16,184 nucleotides of DNA from Micrococcaceae bacterium (GCA_003486025.1 DNHA01000143.1:1-16184), one strand, 5' to 3'. Positions 7,028 through 13,938 are shown, counted from the stretch's first letter. Numbers and translations: made by a program. Notes: generated from the sequence alone by a model not told the origin.

Positions 7028-7897
7028 ATGAGCAATGAACAAGCTAAGCCCGTAAATCAGCGCGATATCGAGTCCGGAGTCCGCACCGACTTCCGCAATG
7101 CCATGTCATACGGGAGCTACCTGGATCTGGAACGGATTCTTTCCGCACAGCATCCGGTAAGCGTTCCTGAGCACCATGATGAAATGCTGTTCATCATCCA
7201 GCACCAAACCAGCGAGCTCTGGCTCAAGTTGATGCTGCATGAGCTGCTCGAAGCGCGCCGGCTGATCGAGGCCGATGACCTGAGCAAGGCGCTCAAATGC
7301 CTCGCCCGCGTCAAGCACATTCAGAAAACCCTGACCGAACAATGGTCCGTGCTGGCCACGCTGACGCCACGCGAGTATGCACAGTTCCGCGGGTTCCTAG
7401 GCTCATCTTCAGGCTTTCAGTCATTCCAGTACCGGGCGGTGGAATTCATTCTCGGCAACAAGCACGAAGGAATGCTCAAGGTGCATGAGGCAGATCCACA
7501 GGCCCACGCGACACTCACACAGCTGCTGCATGAGCCGACACTGTACGACGCGTTCTTAGCTGCACTCTCACGTCAGGGATATAGAATCCCTGCTGAAATC
7601 CTCGAACGTGATGTCACTAAACCCTGGGAATACCAAGAATCGCTGCTCCCGGTGTTCAAGGAAATCTATGAGTCCGAAGATACCGCGTGGAACCTCTATC
7701 AGGCCTGCGAAGATTTGGTTGATGTCGAAGACAACTTCCAGGCTTGGCGATTCCGCCATATGCGCGTGGTGCAACGAACCATTGGGTTCAAAACTGGTAC
7801 CGGAGGATCCTCCGGCGTGAGCTTCCTCAAGCGAGCTCTAGATCTGACGTTCTTTCCAGAACTATTTGCGGTGCGCACCGAAATTGGCGCCAACTAG
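7028..7897 (+). CDS. kynA: Tryptophan 2,3-dioxygenase
   Basis: This cytosolic haem enzyme opens the indole ring of L-tryptophan to N-formylkynurenine, the first step of kynurenine-pathway degradation. The 289-residue protein contains MSYGSYLDLERIL, FIIQHQTSELW (distal His59), SSGFQSFQYR and RHMRVVQRTIGFKTGTGGSSG (His244, proximal haem ligand, followed by the substrate-binding loop), and ends FFPELFAVRT, so it is full length. ATG 7028 is chosen because the extended -10 element ends 7 bases before it. ATG 7016 is in frame but lies inside that -10, and an upstream extension of the frame is non-conserved. paaX starts inside its 3' end. Formamidase and kynureninase genes are not present in the window. 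Confidence 0.96.
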   Translation: MSNEQAKPVNQRDIESGVRTDFRNAMSYGSYLDLERILSAQHPVSVPEHHDEMLFIIQHQTSELWLKLMLHELLEARRLIEADDLSKALKCLARVKHIQKTLTEQWSVLATLTPREYAQFRGFLGSSSGFQSFQYRAVEFILGNKHEGMLKVHEADPQAHATLTQLLHEPTLYDAFLAALSRQGYRIPAEILERDVTKPWEYQESLLPVFKEIYESEDTAWNLYQACEDLVDVEDNFQAWRFRHMRVVQRTIGFKTGTGGSSGVSFLKRALDLTFFPELFAVRTEIGAN

Positions 7898-8723
7898 CTC
7901 CCTGGCCGCGTTCGCCCTCGATGATTTTGAGTCACGCTCTGGCAGCGCAGCATCGGTGGTGCGAACTATCGCCGGTCTCTATCTTCGCCACCAGAGCGTG
8001 CCTATCCCCCGGCCTCGTGCTATCGAGCTGGCCTGCGCGGCAGGAATTTCCTCTCCCGCAGCACAAACAGCTATCTCTCGGCTCATCGACCGTGGACTGC
8101 TAGAAACGGTGCAATCGGGCGAGCTGACGGTCACTGCTCCCGCCAAGGCGATGTTTGCCCGTGGCAATAGGCGAATCTTTACGCCACGGAACATGTCGAA
8201 CGCAGATCACTGGGTGTTAGTTGCCTTCTCCGTGCCTGAGTCACTGCGCGCACTACGCCATCAGCTACGCAAACATTTCATTCAGCTCGGTGGCGGACTC
8301 GTCTCGGCAGGCCTTTGGATCTTTCCCGAATACCTTCATGCTGAAGTATTAGAAGTGCTCAATGCGCTCAAGGCGCGAAGGTACGCGACACTTTTTGTTA
8401 CTCAAACTCCCCAGTACGCCGGAGATGCCCAGCAAGCCGCAGCGCAGTGGTGGGATCTAGCAAAAATTTCGAAGCTGCATCATGCATTCCTTGCAGCTAC
8501 CGCAGGACTCGACGCAGCCTCAACTGACGAACATATCGCCTACCGAAGCTACGTCACTCTCATCGATGCGTGGCGCGCTATACCTTACCTAGACCCGGGG
8601 CTTCCCGAAGCAATGCTTCCTGAGAGCTGGCCCGGACAGGAAAGCCGGCAGCGTTTCTTGGAAATATCAGAATCCTGCAAGCTCAGGGCTCAAAGGTACG
8701 CTTCCCTACTATTAGGTCACTAG
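7866..8723 (+). CDS. PaaX-family transcriptional regulator
   Basis: The 285-residue product has an N-terminal winged helix (about residues 30-100: SVVRTIAGLYLRH, then PRAIELACAAGISSPAAQTAISRLIDRGLLE, then a wing). It continues with the PaaX middle domain (DHWVLVAFSVPESLRALRHQLRKHF, near residues 115-138, and GLWIFPEY) and a helical C-terminal part. In Enterobacteria PaaX represses phenylacetate catabolism and senses phenylacetyl-CoA; here the target is unknown. The frame opens at TTG 7866 or TTG 7884, both inside kynA (overlap 32 or 14 bases) and without a ribosome site, so translation is probably coupled to kynA. Its position suggests control of kynA or of the divergent catabolic genes. It is convergent with the CoA-transferase gene, 21 bases apart. 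Confidence 0.85.
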   Translation: MRCAPKLAPTSSLAAFALDDFESRSGSAASVVRTIAGLYLRHQSVPIPRPRAIELACAAGISSPAAQTAISRLIDRGLLETVQSGELTVTAPAKAMFARGNRRIFTPRNMSNADHWVLVAFSVPESLRALRHQLRKHFIQLGGGLVSAGLWIFPEYLHAEVLEVLNALKARRYATLFVTQTPQYAGDAQQAAAQWWDLAKISKLHHAFLAATAGLDAASTDEHIAYRSYVTLIDAWRAIPYLDPGLPEAMLPESWPGQESRQRFLEISESCKLRAQRYASLLLGH

Positions 8724-8744
8724 CTGTTATGTAGGGGACTTGGC

Positions 8745-10133
8745 TCATGACCAACCTGGGGCGCTGGCACCACATGCCGGGGGCGGTGATAAATAGTCCA
8801 TTGCAATTCCTGAGACACCGAATGGTGGCGGGACGTAGCTCAGCGCTCCGAAGGTACTGCGCATGGTCCGCAGAATGGGCTTGCGCAGAGGTTCAAGTGG
8901 AGCCTTCGTGACAGGTAGGTCAAGCAAGCTTGCGGCGGTCCGCGCCAGCGAAAAACGCACATGTCCAGTTCGCCTTTGGATACGTCGGGCATCCGCTAAG
9001 GCGATAATCGCTGCAGCCAACCCATAACCGACCGAATGGTCCAACGCTTGCACCGGCAAAGCTCCCGGCTCTCCACTGACGTCCCGGTAAATTTCGGCTA
9101 TCCCAGAGGCAGCTTGGACGATACTGTCGAATCCCCGATTAAACGCATAAGGGCCGTCATACCCCCAAGCGCAAAGCTCGCCAATGATGAGGTTCGGATA
9201 CTTTTCTCGCAGCAAATGCGGACTTAGCCCAAAGGCATCCAACGCGCCTGGCCGGTACCCGAGTAACACAGCATCGGCGCCTGCAAGCAGGTCGTGGACC
9301 TCGCGGAGCTGATATACCTCGCGCAGGTCCGCCTCAATGCTTTTCTTGCCGAACCCAGTCGCAATAAATTGACCGGTGAGTTCTGGCATGTGCGGCGGGT
9401 CTATCCGGAGCACTTCGGCGCCCCACAACGCCAAGGTCCGCGACGCTGTCGGGCCAGCGATTACGCGCGTAAAGTCTAAGACCCGCAGTCCTCGAAGCGG
9501 TTGAACCGGGTCCTCAGAGTACGTCCAGAGCCGCCCTCGGGTCACTTCACTCATCGTGAAGTCCGCCCAGGGGCCACGCGACGCGGATTTTCCCATGTCA
9601 GTATTGTTCCACTGCTCGCTTGATCTAACGCGAGTGGCAATCCCGCCACTTCCGGTAATATCTGCCGCCGCATCCTCAGCCGGCCGAGTCAGAAGGTACT
9701 GCGATAATTCTTCGGTTGTCTCAAAATGTAGTGCTTGATGCAGAGCCCGCTGATGATGTCCATAGTTAGCATGAGTGCGTATCCACCCATCACGAGTGCG
9801 AAAGAACCTGGAGTTCACGCCGAACGACGGTACTTGCCGGCCATCAACGCTCAAATGCTCGGATGAGGCAAAAACGTGAGCGACCCTGTGAGCATCGACC
9901 GAGTACTTACCTTCGACATTGACCAATTTATTAATTGCTGCAACGCAAAGTTCGGTAGCCGCCAGTGCCAACCCTTCAACATCCAGCGGGCCACCCCACC
10001 AGCGACGCGGTCCATCCCAGTGATGAGCCCGCAGCCCATCAACTAGGTCTGCATCGACAAAATCCATGTCGAGACGCGGCAATTGCCGTGGACCTTCGGT
10101 GAACCGATGTGGTGGAAACCGCTTAGGAGGCAT
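8745..10133 (-). CDS. CaiB/BaiF (type III) CoA-transferase with extra N-terminal half
   Basis: Family III CoA-transferases move CoA between carboxylic acids through an aspartyl-CoA intermediate. Residues about 213-400 of this 462-residue protein are a typical N-terminal CaiB domain: LRGLRVLDFTRVIAGPTASRTLALWGAEVLRI, then LLGYRPGALDAFGLS, then NRGFDSIVQAASGI, where Asp336 is the probable catalytic residue. Residues about 40-150 (FFRTRDGWIRTHANYGHHQRAL) resemble the other, usually C-terminal, CaiB lobe. The chain therefore reads as a partial second copy or a permuted arrangement. ATG 10133 is the first possible start, since a TGA immediately precedes it; the ribosome site is poor. It lies downstream of the rpf-like gene beyond two hairpins. 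The substrate cannot be inferred. Confidence 0.82.
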   Translation of the reverse strand: MPPKRFPPHRFTEGPRQLPRLDMDFVDADLVDGLRAHHWDGPRRWWGGPLDVEGLALAATELCVAAINKLVNVEGKYSVDAHRVAHVFASSEHLSVDGRQVPSFGVNSRFFRTRDGWIRTHANYGHHQRALHQALHFETTEELSQYLLTRPAEDAAADITGSGGIATRVRSSEQWNNTDMGKSASRGPWADFTMSEVTRGRLWTYSEDPVQPLRGLRVLDFTRVIAGPTASRTLALWGAEVLRIDPPHMPELTGQFIATGFGKKSIEADLREVYQLREVHDLLAGADAVLLGYRPGALDAFGLSPHLLREKYPNLIIGELCAWGYDGPYAFNRGFDSIVQAASGIAEIYRDVSGEPGALPVQALDHSVGYGLAAAIIALADARRIQRRTGHVRFSLARTAASLLDLPVTKAPLEPLRKPILRTMRSTFGALSYVPPPFGVSGIAMDYLSPPPACGASAPGWS

Positions 10134-10190
10134 TCATCTAGGGTGCCACCGGGAGCCGCGGCAAGCAAGAATCTCTCGGTAGTCAGGCAA

Positions 10191-10220
10191 GCGAAAGTGC
10201 TTTCGCCAGGTAAGCACTTT
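10191..10220. terminator. Second hairpin downstream of the rpf-like gene
   Basis: AAAGTGCTT (10194-10202) pairs perfectly with AAGCACTTT (10212-10220) around a 9-base loop. Alternatively GCGAAAG-TG-CTTTCGC (10191-10206) forms its own perfect palindrome. The two foldings exclude each other. No U-run follows on either strand, so terminator function is uncertain. Confidence 0.4.
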
Positions 10221-10263
10221 GAGCCCATGCCATTCCCCAAGCGGGGCAATGACATGGGCTCAA
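10219..10263 (-). terminator. Strong hairpin terminator of the rpf-like gene
   Basis: TTGAGCCCATG (plus 10219-10229) pairs with CATGGGCTCAA (10253-10263): 11 perfect base pairs, extended by one wobble, four further pairs, a bulge and a four-pair GC tip with a 4-base loop. It begins 14 bases after the stop codon on the minus strand. It lacks a U-tract, as many actinobacterial terminators do, and abuts the second hairpin. Confidence 0.65.
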
Positions 10264-10277
10264 TGCGGAAAGCGAAA

Positions 10278-11021
10278 TTAGTTCGCTGGAACGTTCAAGG
10301 TCTGTCCGACCATGATCACGTCTGGGTTGGTCAGCTGATCATCATTCAAGACAAACAGGCCACGCCAGTCCTTTACGCCCAAGCTGTCAGCAATCTCTGC
10401 CAAGGTATCGCCGGACTTCACGGTGTAGTTCTTACCCGAGTCGGAAACCTTGATATTGAACACTGGCGCCTTTGGAGCGGCTTCGACATGCTTGCCCGCG
10501 TTTGGCTGCGCAACCTTCTTGGAGCTGGTGGTGCGCTCCAGCGACTGCGATGGGGCAGCCTTCTGGGTGCTCTGCTGCTTTGGAGCGGCCTTCTGGGTGC
10601 TCTGCTGCTTCGGGGCAGCCTGCTGCTTAGGAGCTGCCTGCTTCGGTGCTTGCTGGGTCGAGCTGCCCGAAGGGGAACCACTGATACCTAGCTTTGCGGT
10701 ACATGCTGGCCATGCACCCCAACCCTGGGCTTTTTGGACCTTGCTTGCAATGCGGATCTGCTCGGCCTTCGAAGCCTGGTGCGCCATACCTGAGCCACCG
10801 AAGGCCTTCCAAGTCGAAGCTGAGAACTGCAAACCACCGTAATAACCGTTGCCGGTATTAATGGACCAGTTTCCGCCGGACTCACACTGAGCCAACTTGT
10901 CCCAGGTGCTTGCAGCCGAAGCCGGCACGGTCGAAGCGACGACCGCGGTGCTTGCAACTGCTACGGCAGCCAAGGTGGCTCCGCCACGACGAATGATGTT
11001 CTTGGTCTTCTGCTGGATCAT
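10278..11021 (-). CDS. Secreted resuscitation-promoting-factor-like transglycosylase with LysM domain
   Basis: The 247-residue protein has a signal peptide (basic residues to 12, hydrophobic core 15-31, cleavage near ASA at 35-37). Next is an Rpf/transglycosylase-like domain (residues about 38-108: STWDKLAQCESGGNWSINTG, with catalytic Glu47 and paired cysteines), then an Ala/Pro/Gln/Lys linker (about 118-185) and a C-terminal LysM (199-245: YTVKSGDTLAEIADSLGV ... VGQTLNVP) that binds peptidoglycan. It should act outside the cell, cleaving peptidoglycan during growth or exit from dormancy. ATG 11021 follows a GGAG ribosome site by 5 bases; an in-frame GTG at 11042 lacks one. A structured leader precedes it and a strong hairpin follows. 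Domain order resembles RpfA/Rpf of Micrococcus-like species. Confidence 0.93.
   Translation of the reverse strand: MIQQKTKNIIRRGGATLAAVAVASTAVVASTVPASAASTWDKLAQCESGGNWSINTGNGYYGGLQFSASTWKAFGGSGMAHQASKAEQIRIASKVQKAQGWGAWPACTAKLGISGSPSGSSTQQAPKQAAPKQQAAPKQQSTQKAAPKQQSTQKAAPSQSLERTTSSKKVAQPNAGKHVEAAPKAPVFNIKVSDSGKNYTVKSGDTLAEIADSLGVKDWRGLFVLNDDQLTNPDVIMVGQTLNVPAN
10551..10620 (-). repeat. Tandem repeats encoding the AAPKQQSTQK linker
   Basis: Two 30-base units (10561-10590 and 10591-10620) match at 27 of 30 positions and encode successive AAPKQQSTQK-type decapeptides; a partial unit lies at 10551-10560. The near-identity implies recent duplication or slippage in the flexible wall-spanning linker. 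Confidence 0.85.
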
Positions 11022-11146
11022 GATTCTCCAGTGCTCTTCCACGCTCAGGCCTTCCTAGGCCATCCTCGTGCACCGCTCAGCGTCGCATTTCGACTTTTCT
11101 GAAGCACTGCCATGGTGAGCGGTTTGGAAGTCCCGGCAGTGCGTGT
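11022..11146 (-). ncRNA. Structured 5' leader of the rpf-like gene (candidate cis-regulatory RNA)
   Basis: Reading the minus strand, stem 1 is GCACUGCC (11142-11135) with GGCAGUGC (11111-11104), 8 perfect pairs around a 23-base loop. Inside that loop ACCGCUCA (11123-11116) is perfectly complementary to UGAGCGGU (11079-11072), 8 pairs, giving a pseudoknot. A GUCG/CGAC hairpin (11094-11082) lies between. Further 3', ACGCU (11083-11079) pairs with AGCGU (11045-11041) around a GGCC-UAGGAA-GGCC hairpin (11061-11048). CAGUGCU (11109-11103), part of stem 1, is also complementary to AGCACUG (11035-11029), which includes the first G of the GGAG ribosome site. UGAGCG recurs at 11047-11042 as a second partner for the loop. 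These exclusive pairings are what a translational switch would need. The 5' end is inferred. Confidence 0.5.
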
Positions 11147-11152
11147 TTCCCC

Positions 11153-11182
11153 ATAACACAGCGAGTGTTATCGAAACGTTAT
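11153..11182. promoter_or_regulatory. rpf upstream region: 19-bp palindrome plus 11-bp-spaced direct repeat
   Basis: ATAACAC-AGCGA-GTGTTAT (11153-11171) is a perfect 7-5-7 palindrome. GTTAT recurs in the same orientation at 11167-11171 and 11178-11182, exactly 11 bases apart, the half-site register used by OmpR/PhoB-type response regulators. MtrA, of that family, controls rpf and wall-hydrolase genes in other actinobacteria, so it is a reasonable candidate, by inference. No good -35/-10 pair is visible, consistent with an activated promoter. Confidence 0.4.
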
Positions 11183-11598
11183 AAATGACCATAGCGCATG
11201 ACCCCACACGCAACGCAACTCAGGAACTACCCAGAAAGACCGTACTTACAGGTCAAAACGCTCAAAAGAATTTTTTGGAGAACCCGTTTTTGGATCAGCG
11301 CAGGGGGTTCCATACCCCAAAACGTTACGTCCTTCAGGTGGAAATCAGCCATAGAATTGTGATACAAGTTGCATCATTTTCCCAGCTTTCACATAGGCCG
11401 CTTGACGCAGGGGATAGCGCGTTACCCAGGAACGAAGACTGTTGTGCAAGCACACCGGCAACTACCTTCAGGGATTTTTACGAGGGCCAAAAATTCGGCC
11501 ATTGGCTTTCAACTTGAACCCCGCCGCACACTATTTGGGTAGTCTGGAACGCAGAAGAATGAAATGTGATTCTGCAAGCCACTAGACAAAGGGATCAG
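11183..11598. other. Non-coding interval between the rpf promoter region and the YihY/BrkB gene
   Basis: I see no convincing gene here. A 110-codon plus-strand frame at 11185-11517 lacks a ribosome site and any recognisable domain. Small symmetric elements are GGGGT-TCCAT-ACCCC (11304-11318) and TGTGC-AA-GCACA (11443-11454). TTGAAC (11514-11519) and TAGTCT (11540-11545) could be promoter parts of the downstream gene, but the 20-base spacing is too long. The stretch is more A/T-rich than the genes around it. Confidence 0.5.
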
Positions 11599-12777
11599 AT
11601 GGCACTGAGGGACCGATTCACAAAGCAACGAATGAGCGAAGCGGTGAGTTGTTACCCACGAGCCATGCGTGAGTTCTTCCGTAACGACGGGCTCGACGGT
11701 GCAGCTTCGCTTTCTTACTACATGGTGCTTGCAATGTTCCCCGGACTGTTGGCATTAATATCTCTGCTGTCCCTAGTGGGAGCCAGCGAGAGCAGCACGC
11801 AGTGGATGTTGGATTTGTTGCAACAGAGCCTCGCGGCAAGTGGACAACAAACTAGCGACTCACAGCAACTTGTGGAAACAGCCGAACAACTCCTTACGGG
11901 GCTTGCTGCCTCCACCCAAGGTACTTTCTGGGCCATCCTCATAGGTTCTCTCGGTGCGCTGTGGAGCACCTCCGGTTACGTCACCGCCTTTAGCCGACAA
12001 ATGAACCGGTTATATGGGGTTCGTGAGGGACGCCCCCAATGGAAACGCCGGCCACAGATGTTCGCCATCACTGTGCTCATCATGATAGTCGCAGTCATTT
12101 CACTAGCGTTACTAGTAACTTCTGGTTCCGTTGCACACGGCATTGGAAATATTTTTGGTTTGGGTGACAGCTTTGTATTGATCCTCAACCTTGCTAAACC
12201 GCCAGTGCTCTTTGTCATGATTTTATTGGTTCTGGCTTTGCTATATCACTTCACGCCCAACGTTAAACGCCTGAAACTTCGGTGGTTCTCCCCCGGAACT
12301 TTCACCGCGCTGATCGTACTGGGCCTATCGGCGGTTGGCTTCGCCGTTTACCTATCCACATTTGCGAGTTACTCAGCTACCTACGGCGCGATTGGTGGCG
12401 TCATCGTTCTTGTACTTGCCTGTTGGATCAGTAATATCGCCTTGATCATTGGAGCCTTAGTCGACATTGAGTTCACTCGCCTGCGGCAATTGCGAACTGG
12501 AATGGCTTCCGCAGAAGAAGTACAGCTTCCGCTGCGCGATAACACCATGGTGGCTCGTGAACAACTCGCTGTGTATAAGGACTTGGTTCGCGCTCAAGAC
12601 ATCCGGATTAGTCACGGTGGCGATCCTCTGCAGGACATGGAAATTGACCCATCCGAGCGTACCAATCGGAAAGCCAAATGGCTTCCTATTGGCATCGCCG
12701 CATCTGCAGCTTGGCTCATTTCACGCCGTCGAATGGCCAAAGAGCTACAACAGCCTCACGATACTTTGAAACCCTAG
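11599..12777 (+). CDS. YihY/virulence factor BrkB-family membrane protein
   Basis: The 392-residue protein matches the YihY/BrkB family. It has a cytosolic N-terminus with FFRNDGLDGAASLSYYMVLAMFPGLLALISL (about residues 27-57, first membrane segment with the conserved A-SLSYY motif). Further segments lie near 108-130 (with LGALWSTSGYVTAFSRQMNRLYGV), 153-175, 192-217, 233-255 and 262-288, followed by a polar tail to 360 and a short hydrophobic stretch near 362-375. Function is not established in general; transport and envelope roles have been proposed, and the old RNase BN assignment was withdrawn. ATG 11599 has an AAAGGGA ribosome site 5 bases upstream; the frame extends to 11566 without support. 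Its 3' end overlaps the convergent M50 protease gene by 33 bases. Confidence 0.9.
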   Translation: MALRDRFTKQRMSEAVSCYPRAMREFFRNDGLDGAASLSYYMVLAMFPGLLALISLLSLVGASESSTQWMLDLLQQSLAASGQQTSDSQQLVETAEQLLTGLAASTQGTFWAILIGSLGALWSTSGYVTAFSRQMNRLYGVREGRPQWKRRPQMFAITVLIMIVAVISLALLVTSGSVAHGIGNIFGLGDSFVLILNLAKPPVLFVMILLVLALLYHFTPNVKRLKLRWFSPGTFTALIVLGLSAVGFAVYLSTFASYSATYGAIGGVIVLVLACWISNIALIIGALVDIEFTRLRQLRTGMASAEEVQLPLRDNTMVAREQLAVYKDLVRAQDIRISHGGDPLQDMEIDPSERTNRKAKWLPIGIAASAAWLISRRRMAKELQQPHDTLKP

Positions 12778-13470
12778 AAATATTCCGATGGCCCCGAGAA
12801 GCATAATGACCAGCAACCACAGGGTGGCAAAAGTTCCGGTTGAACGCGCAATTAAATAGGCGTCGGATTGCTCAATGTCTTGGCGCCGCAAGGTATGCAC
12901 CGCGAGCAGTTTGAGGAAATCGCGCAATCCTGAGCAAAAGAGAAAACCGCCCAGGAGCAGAGCCAGATAAATGTATGCACTGGATGGCGCAAAGAGAACC
13001 ACTCCGAGTGCAATAACGGCACTTGCACTGCACACTACAAATGCTGGCCAATTGCGTACGAACACCAGAACGAGCACGAAAAATAAGGCGTAAATCCCTA
13101 AAGCCCTGCCGGCATATCCGGTGGCAGTAGCCCAGAGTAATGCAGCGGAGAATAGCAGCGGCGCGGGATACCCGAAGATGCCTGAGATGATAATCGAAGC
13201 TTTGCCACGACCTCTACTCACCACTTCTCCAGAGTGATCCCATCCTAAACGGAGCCCGGTGACAAAGCGTCCAGTAAACAGCGCACTGATGACATGCCCC
13301 AACTCATGAACCAAAGTTGAATACATTCCAGTGATACGCCAAATCGGGGGCGGAAGAACTAGTCCCAGCACCAAGATTAAAAGTACAACCAACTGTCCGG
13401 TAGACAAGTCGACAATCTGCGGTTGCCACAAACGGTCCCATGCGTCGTTGAAGTTTACGGTCATGTCCAT
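12745..13470 (-). CDS. M50-family (M50B-like) membrane metallopeptidase
   Basis: The 241-residue protein has hydrophobic segments near residues 26-47, 92-113, 120-140 and 145-180, and at the C-terminus (about 218-241). TLVHELGHVISALFTG (residues 52-67) supplies the zinc motif HELGH: His55, catalytic Glu56 and His59. The downstream ISGIFGYPAPLLF resembles the glycine-rich segment of M50B-type intramembrane proteases. Substrates are unknown; the family cleaves membrane-embedded or membrane-anchored proteins. ATG 13470 follows AAGGAC at suitable spacing, while the frame extends to 13584 without conserved sequence. ATG 13464 is a close alternative. It is divergent from the small membrane protein gene over a 14-bp palindrome and convergent with the YihY gene. 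Confidence 0.87.
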   Translation of the reverse strand: MDMTVNFNDAWDRLWQPQIVDLSTGQLVVLLILVLGLVLPPPIWRITGMYSTLVHELGHVISALFTGRFVTGLRLGWDHSGEVVSRGRGKASIIISGIFGYPAPLLFSAALLWATATGYAGRALGIYALFFVLVLVFVRNWPAFVVCSASAVIALGVVLFAPSSAYIYLALLLGGFLFCSGLRDFLKLLAVHTLRRQDIEQSDAYLIARSTGTFATLWLLVIMLLGAIGIFLGFQSIVRLL

Positions 13471-13565
13471 TCCCAAAGTCCTTCGCTCGCCGAGTCTCAC
13501 TATTCTTTCAATCCCCGCAAGTTTCGCTCGGTTGCCACTTCGTCCATGTGGAAACTTCTGGGGAT

Positions 13566-13579
13566 CGTCACAGGTGACG
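13566..13579. promoter_or_regulatory. 14-bp perfect palindrome in the divergent M50/small-protein region
   Basis: CGTCAC-AG-GTGACG is a perfect palindrome with a 2-base centre. It lies 51 bases before the small membrane protein's ATG and 96 bases before the M50 gene start, so it could be a shared operator. TTGAAT (13589-13594) follows but lacks a convincing -10. Confidence 0.35.
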
Positions 13580-13629
13580 GTCATAGCCTTGAATACATCA
13601 ATGCAAGCGTTTTAACTATGGAGGTTTCG

Positions 13630-13938
13630 ATGTCTCGTTTGGCTTCTACCGCTGTCGCAGTCACAGGGTTGACCGGCGGTTACGCCACTGGCCGCATCAC
13701 CAAGAAGCGCCCACTGGCTGCAGTGGTCCTGGCAGCCGCTGGTACTGGAGCATTTTTGCTCTGGAAACAGGATGCTGGAACTGTGAAAGCGACAGCCCTG
13801 GTCACGACGTATCTCGTTGCTTTTGGCGCATCGCATCCGCTGTCCAAAAAAATTGGTGCATGGCCAGCGGTTAATTCGGTAGCTGCCGGCGTAGGCGTGC
13901 TTTCGTTGGTCTTGGGCGGAGCTAAGAAGAGCCGGTAA
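13630..13938 (+). CDS. Small membrane protein of unknown function
   Basis: The 102-residue protein has three or four likely membrane segments: residues about 5-22 (TAVAVTGLTGGYATG), 28-47 (PLAAVVLAAAGTGAFLLW), 52-70 (VKATALVTTYLVAFGAS) and 78-96 (WPAVNSVAAGVGVLSLVLG). Basic patches follow the first segment (RITKKR) and end the protein (AKKSR), so both probably face the cytosol. The start is set by a near-ideal GGAGG ribosome site 5 bases before ATG 13630; the in-frame ATG at 13618 overlaps that site. I recognise no family. It is divergent from the M50 protease gene and lies 83 bases upstream of the nuclease gene on the same strand. Confidence 0.8.
   Translation: MSRLASTAVAVTGLTGGYATGRITKKRPLAAVVLAAAGTGAFLLWKQDAGTVKATALVTTYLVAFGASHPLSKKIGAWPAVNSVAAGVGVLSLVLGGAKKSR

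Noticed and set aside
8690..8760. Possible terminator between the convergent paaX-type and CoA-transferase genes
   Set aside because: The 21-base gap contains no stem of useful length.
10083..10691. 202-codon plus-strand frame rich in Leu/Gly repeats
   Set aside because: It is the reverse of the rpf linker repeats and the terminator hairpins; its repetitive composition is a by-product.
11022..11170. ydaO (c-di-AMP) riboswitch upstream of rpf
   Set aside because: Expected from other actinobacterial rpf genes, but I could not find its conserved segments (GGGTGAAT-like, or CAGCTAACC-like near the 3' end). A covariance search would be decisive.
11185..11517. 110-codon plus-strand open frame upstream of the YihY gene
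   Set aside because: No ribosome site, low-complexity composition without domain features, and it lies over the rpf promoter region and an A/T-rich interval.
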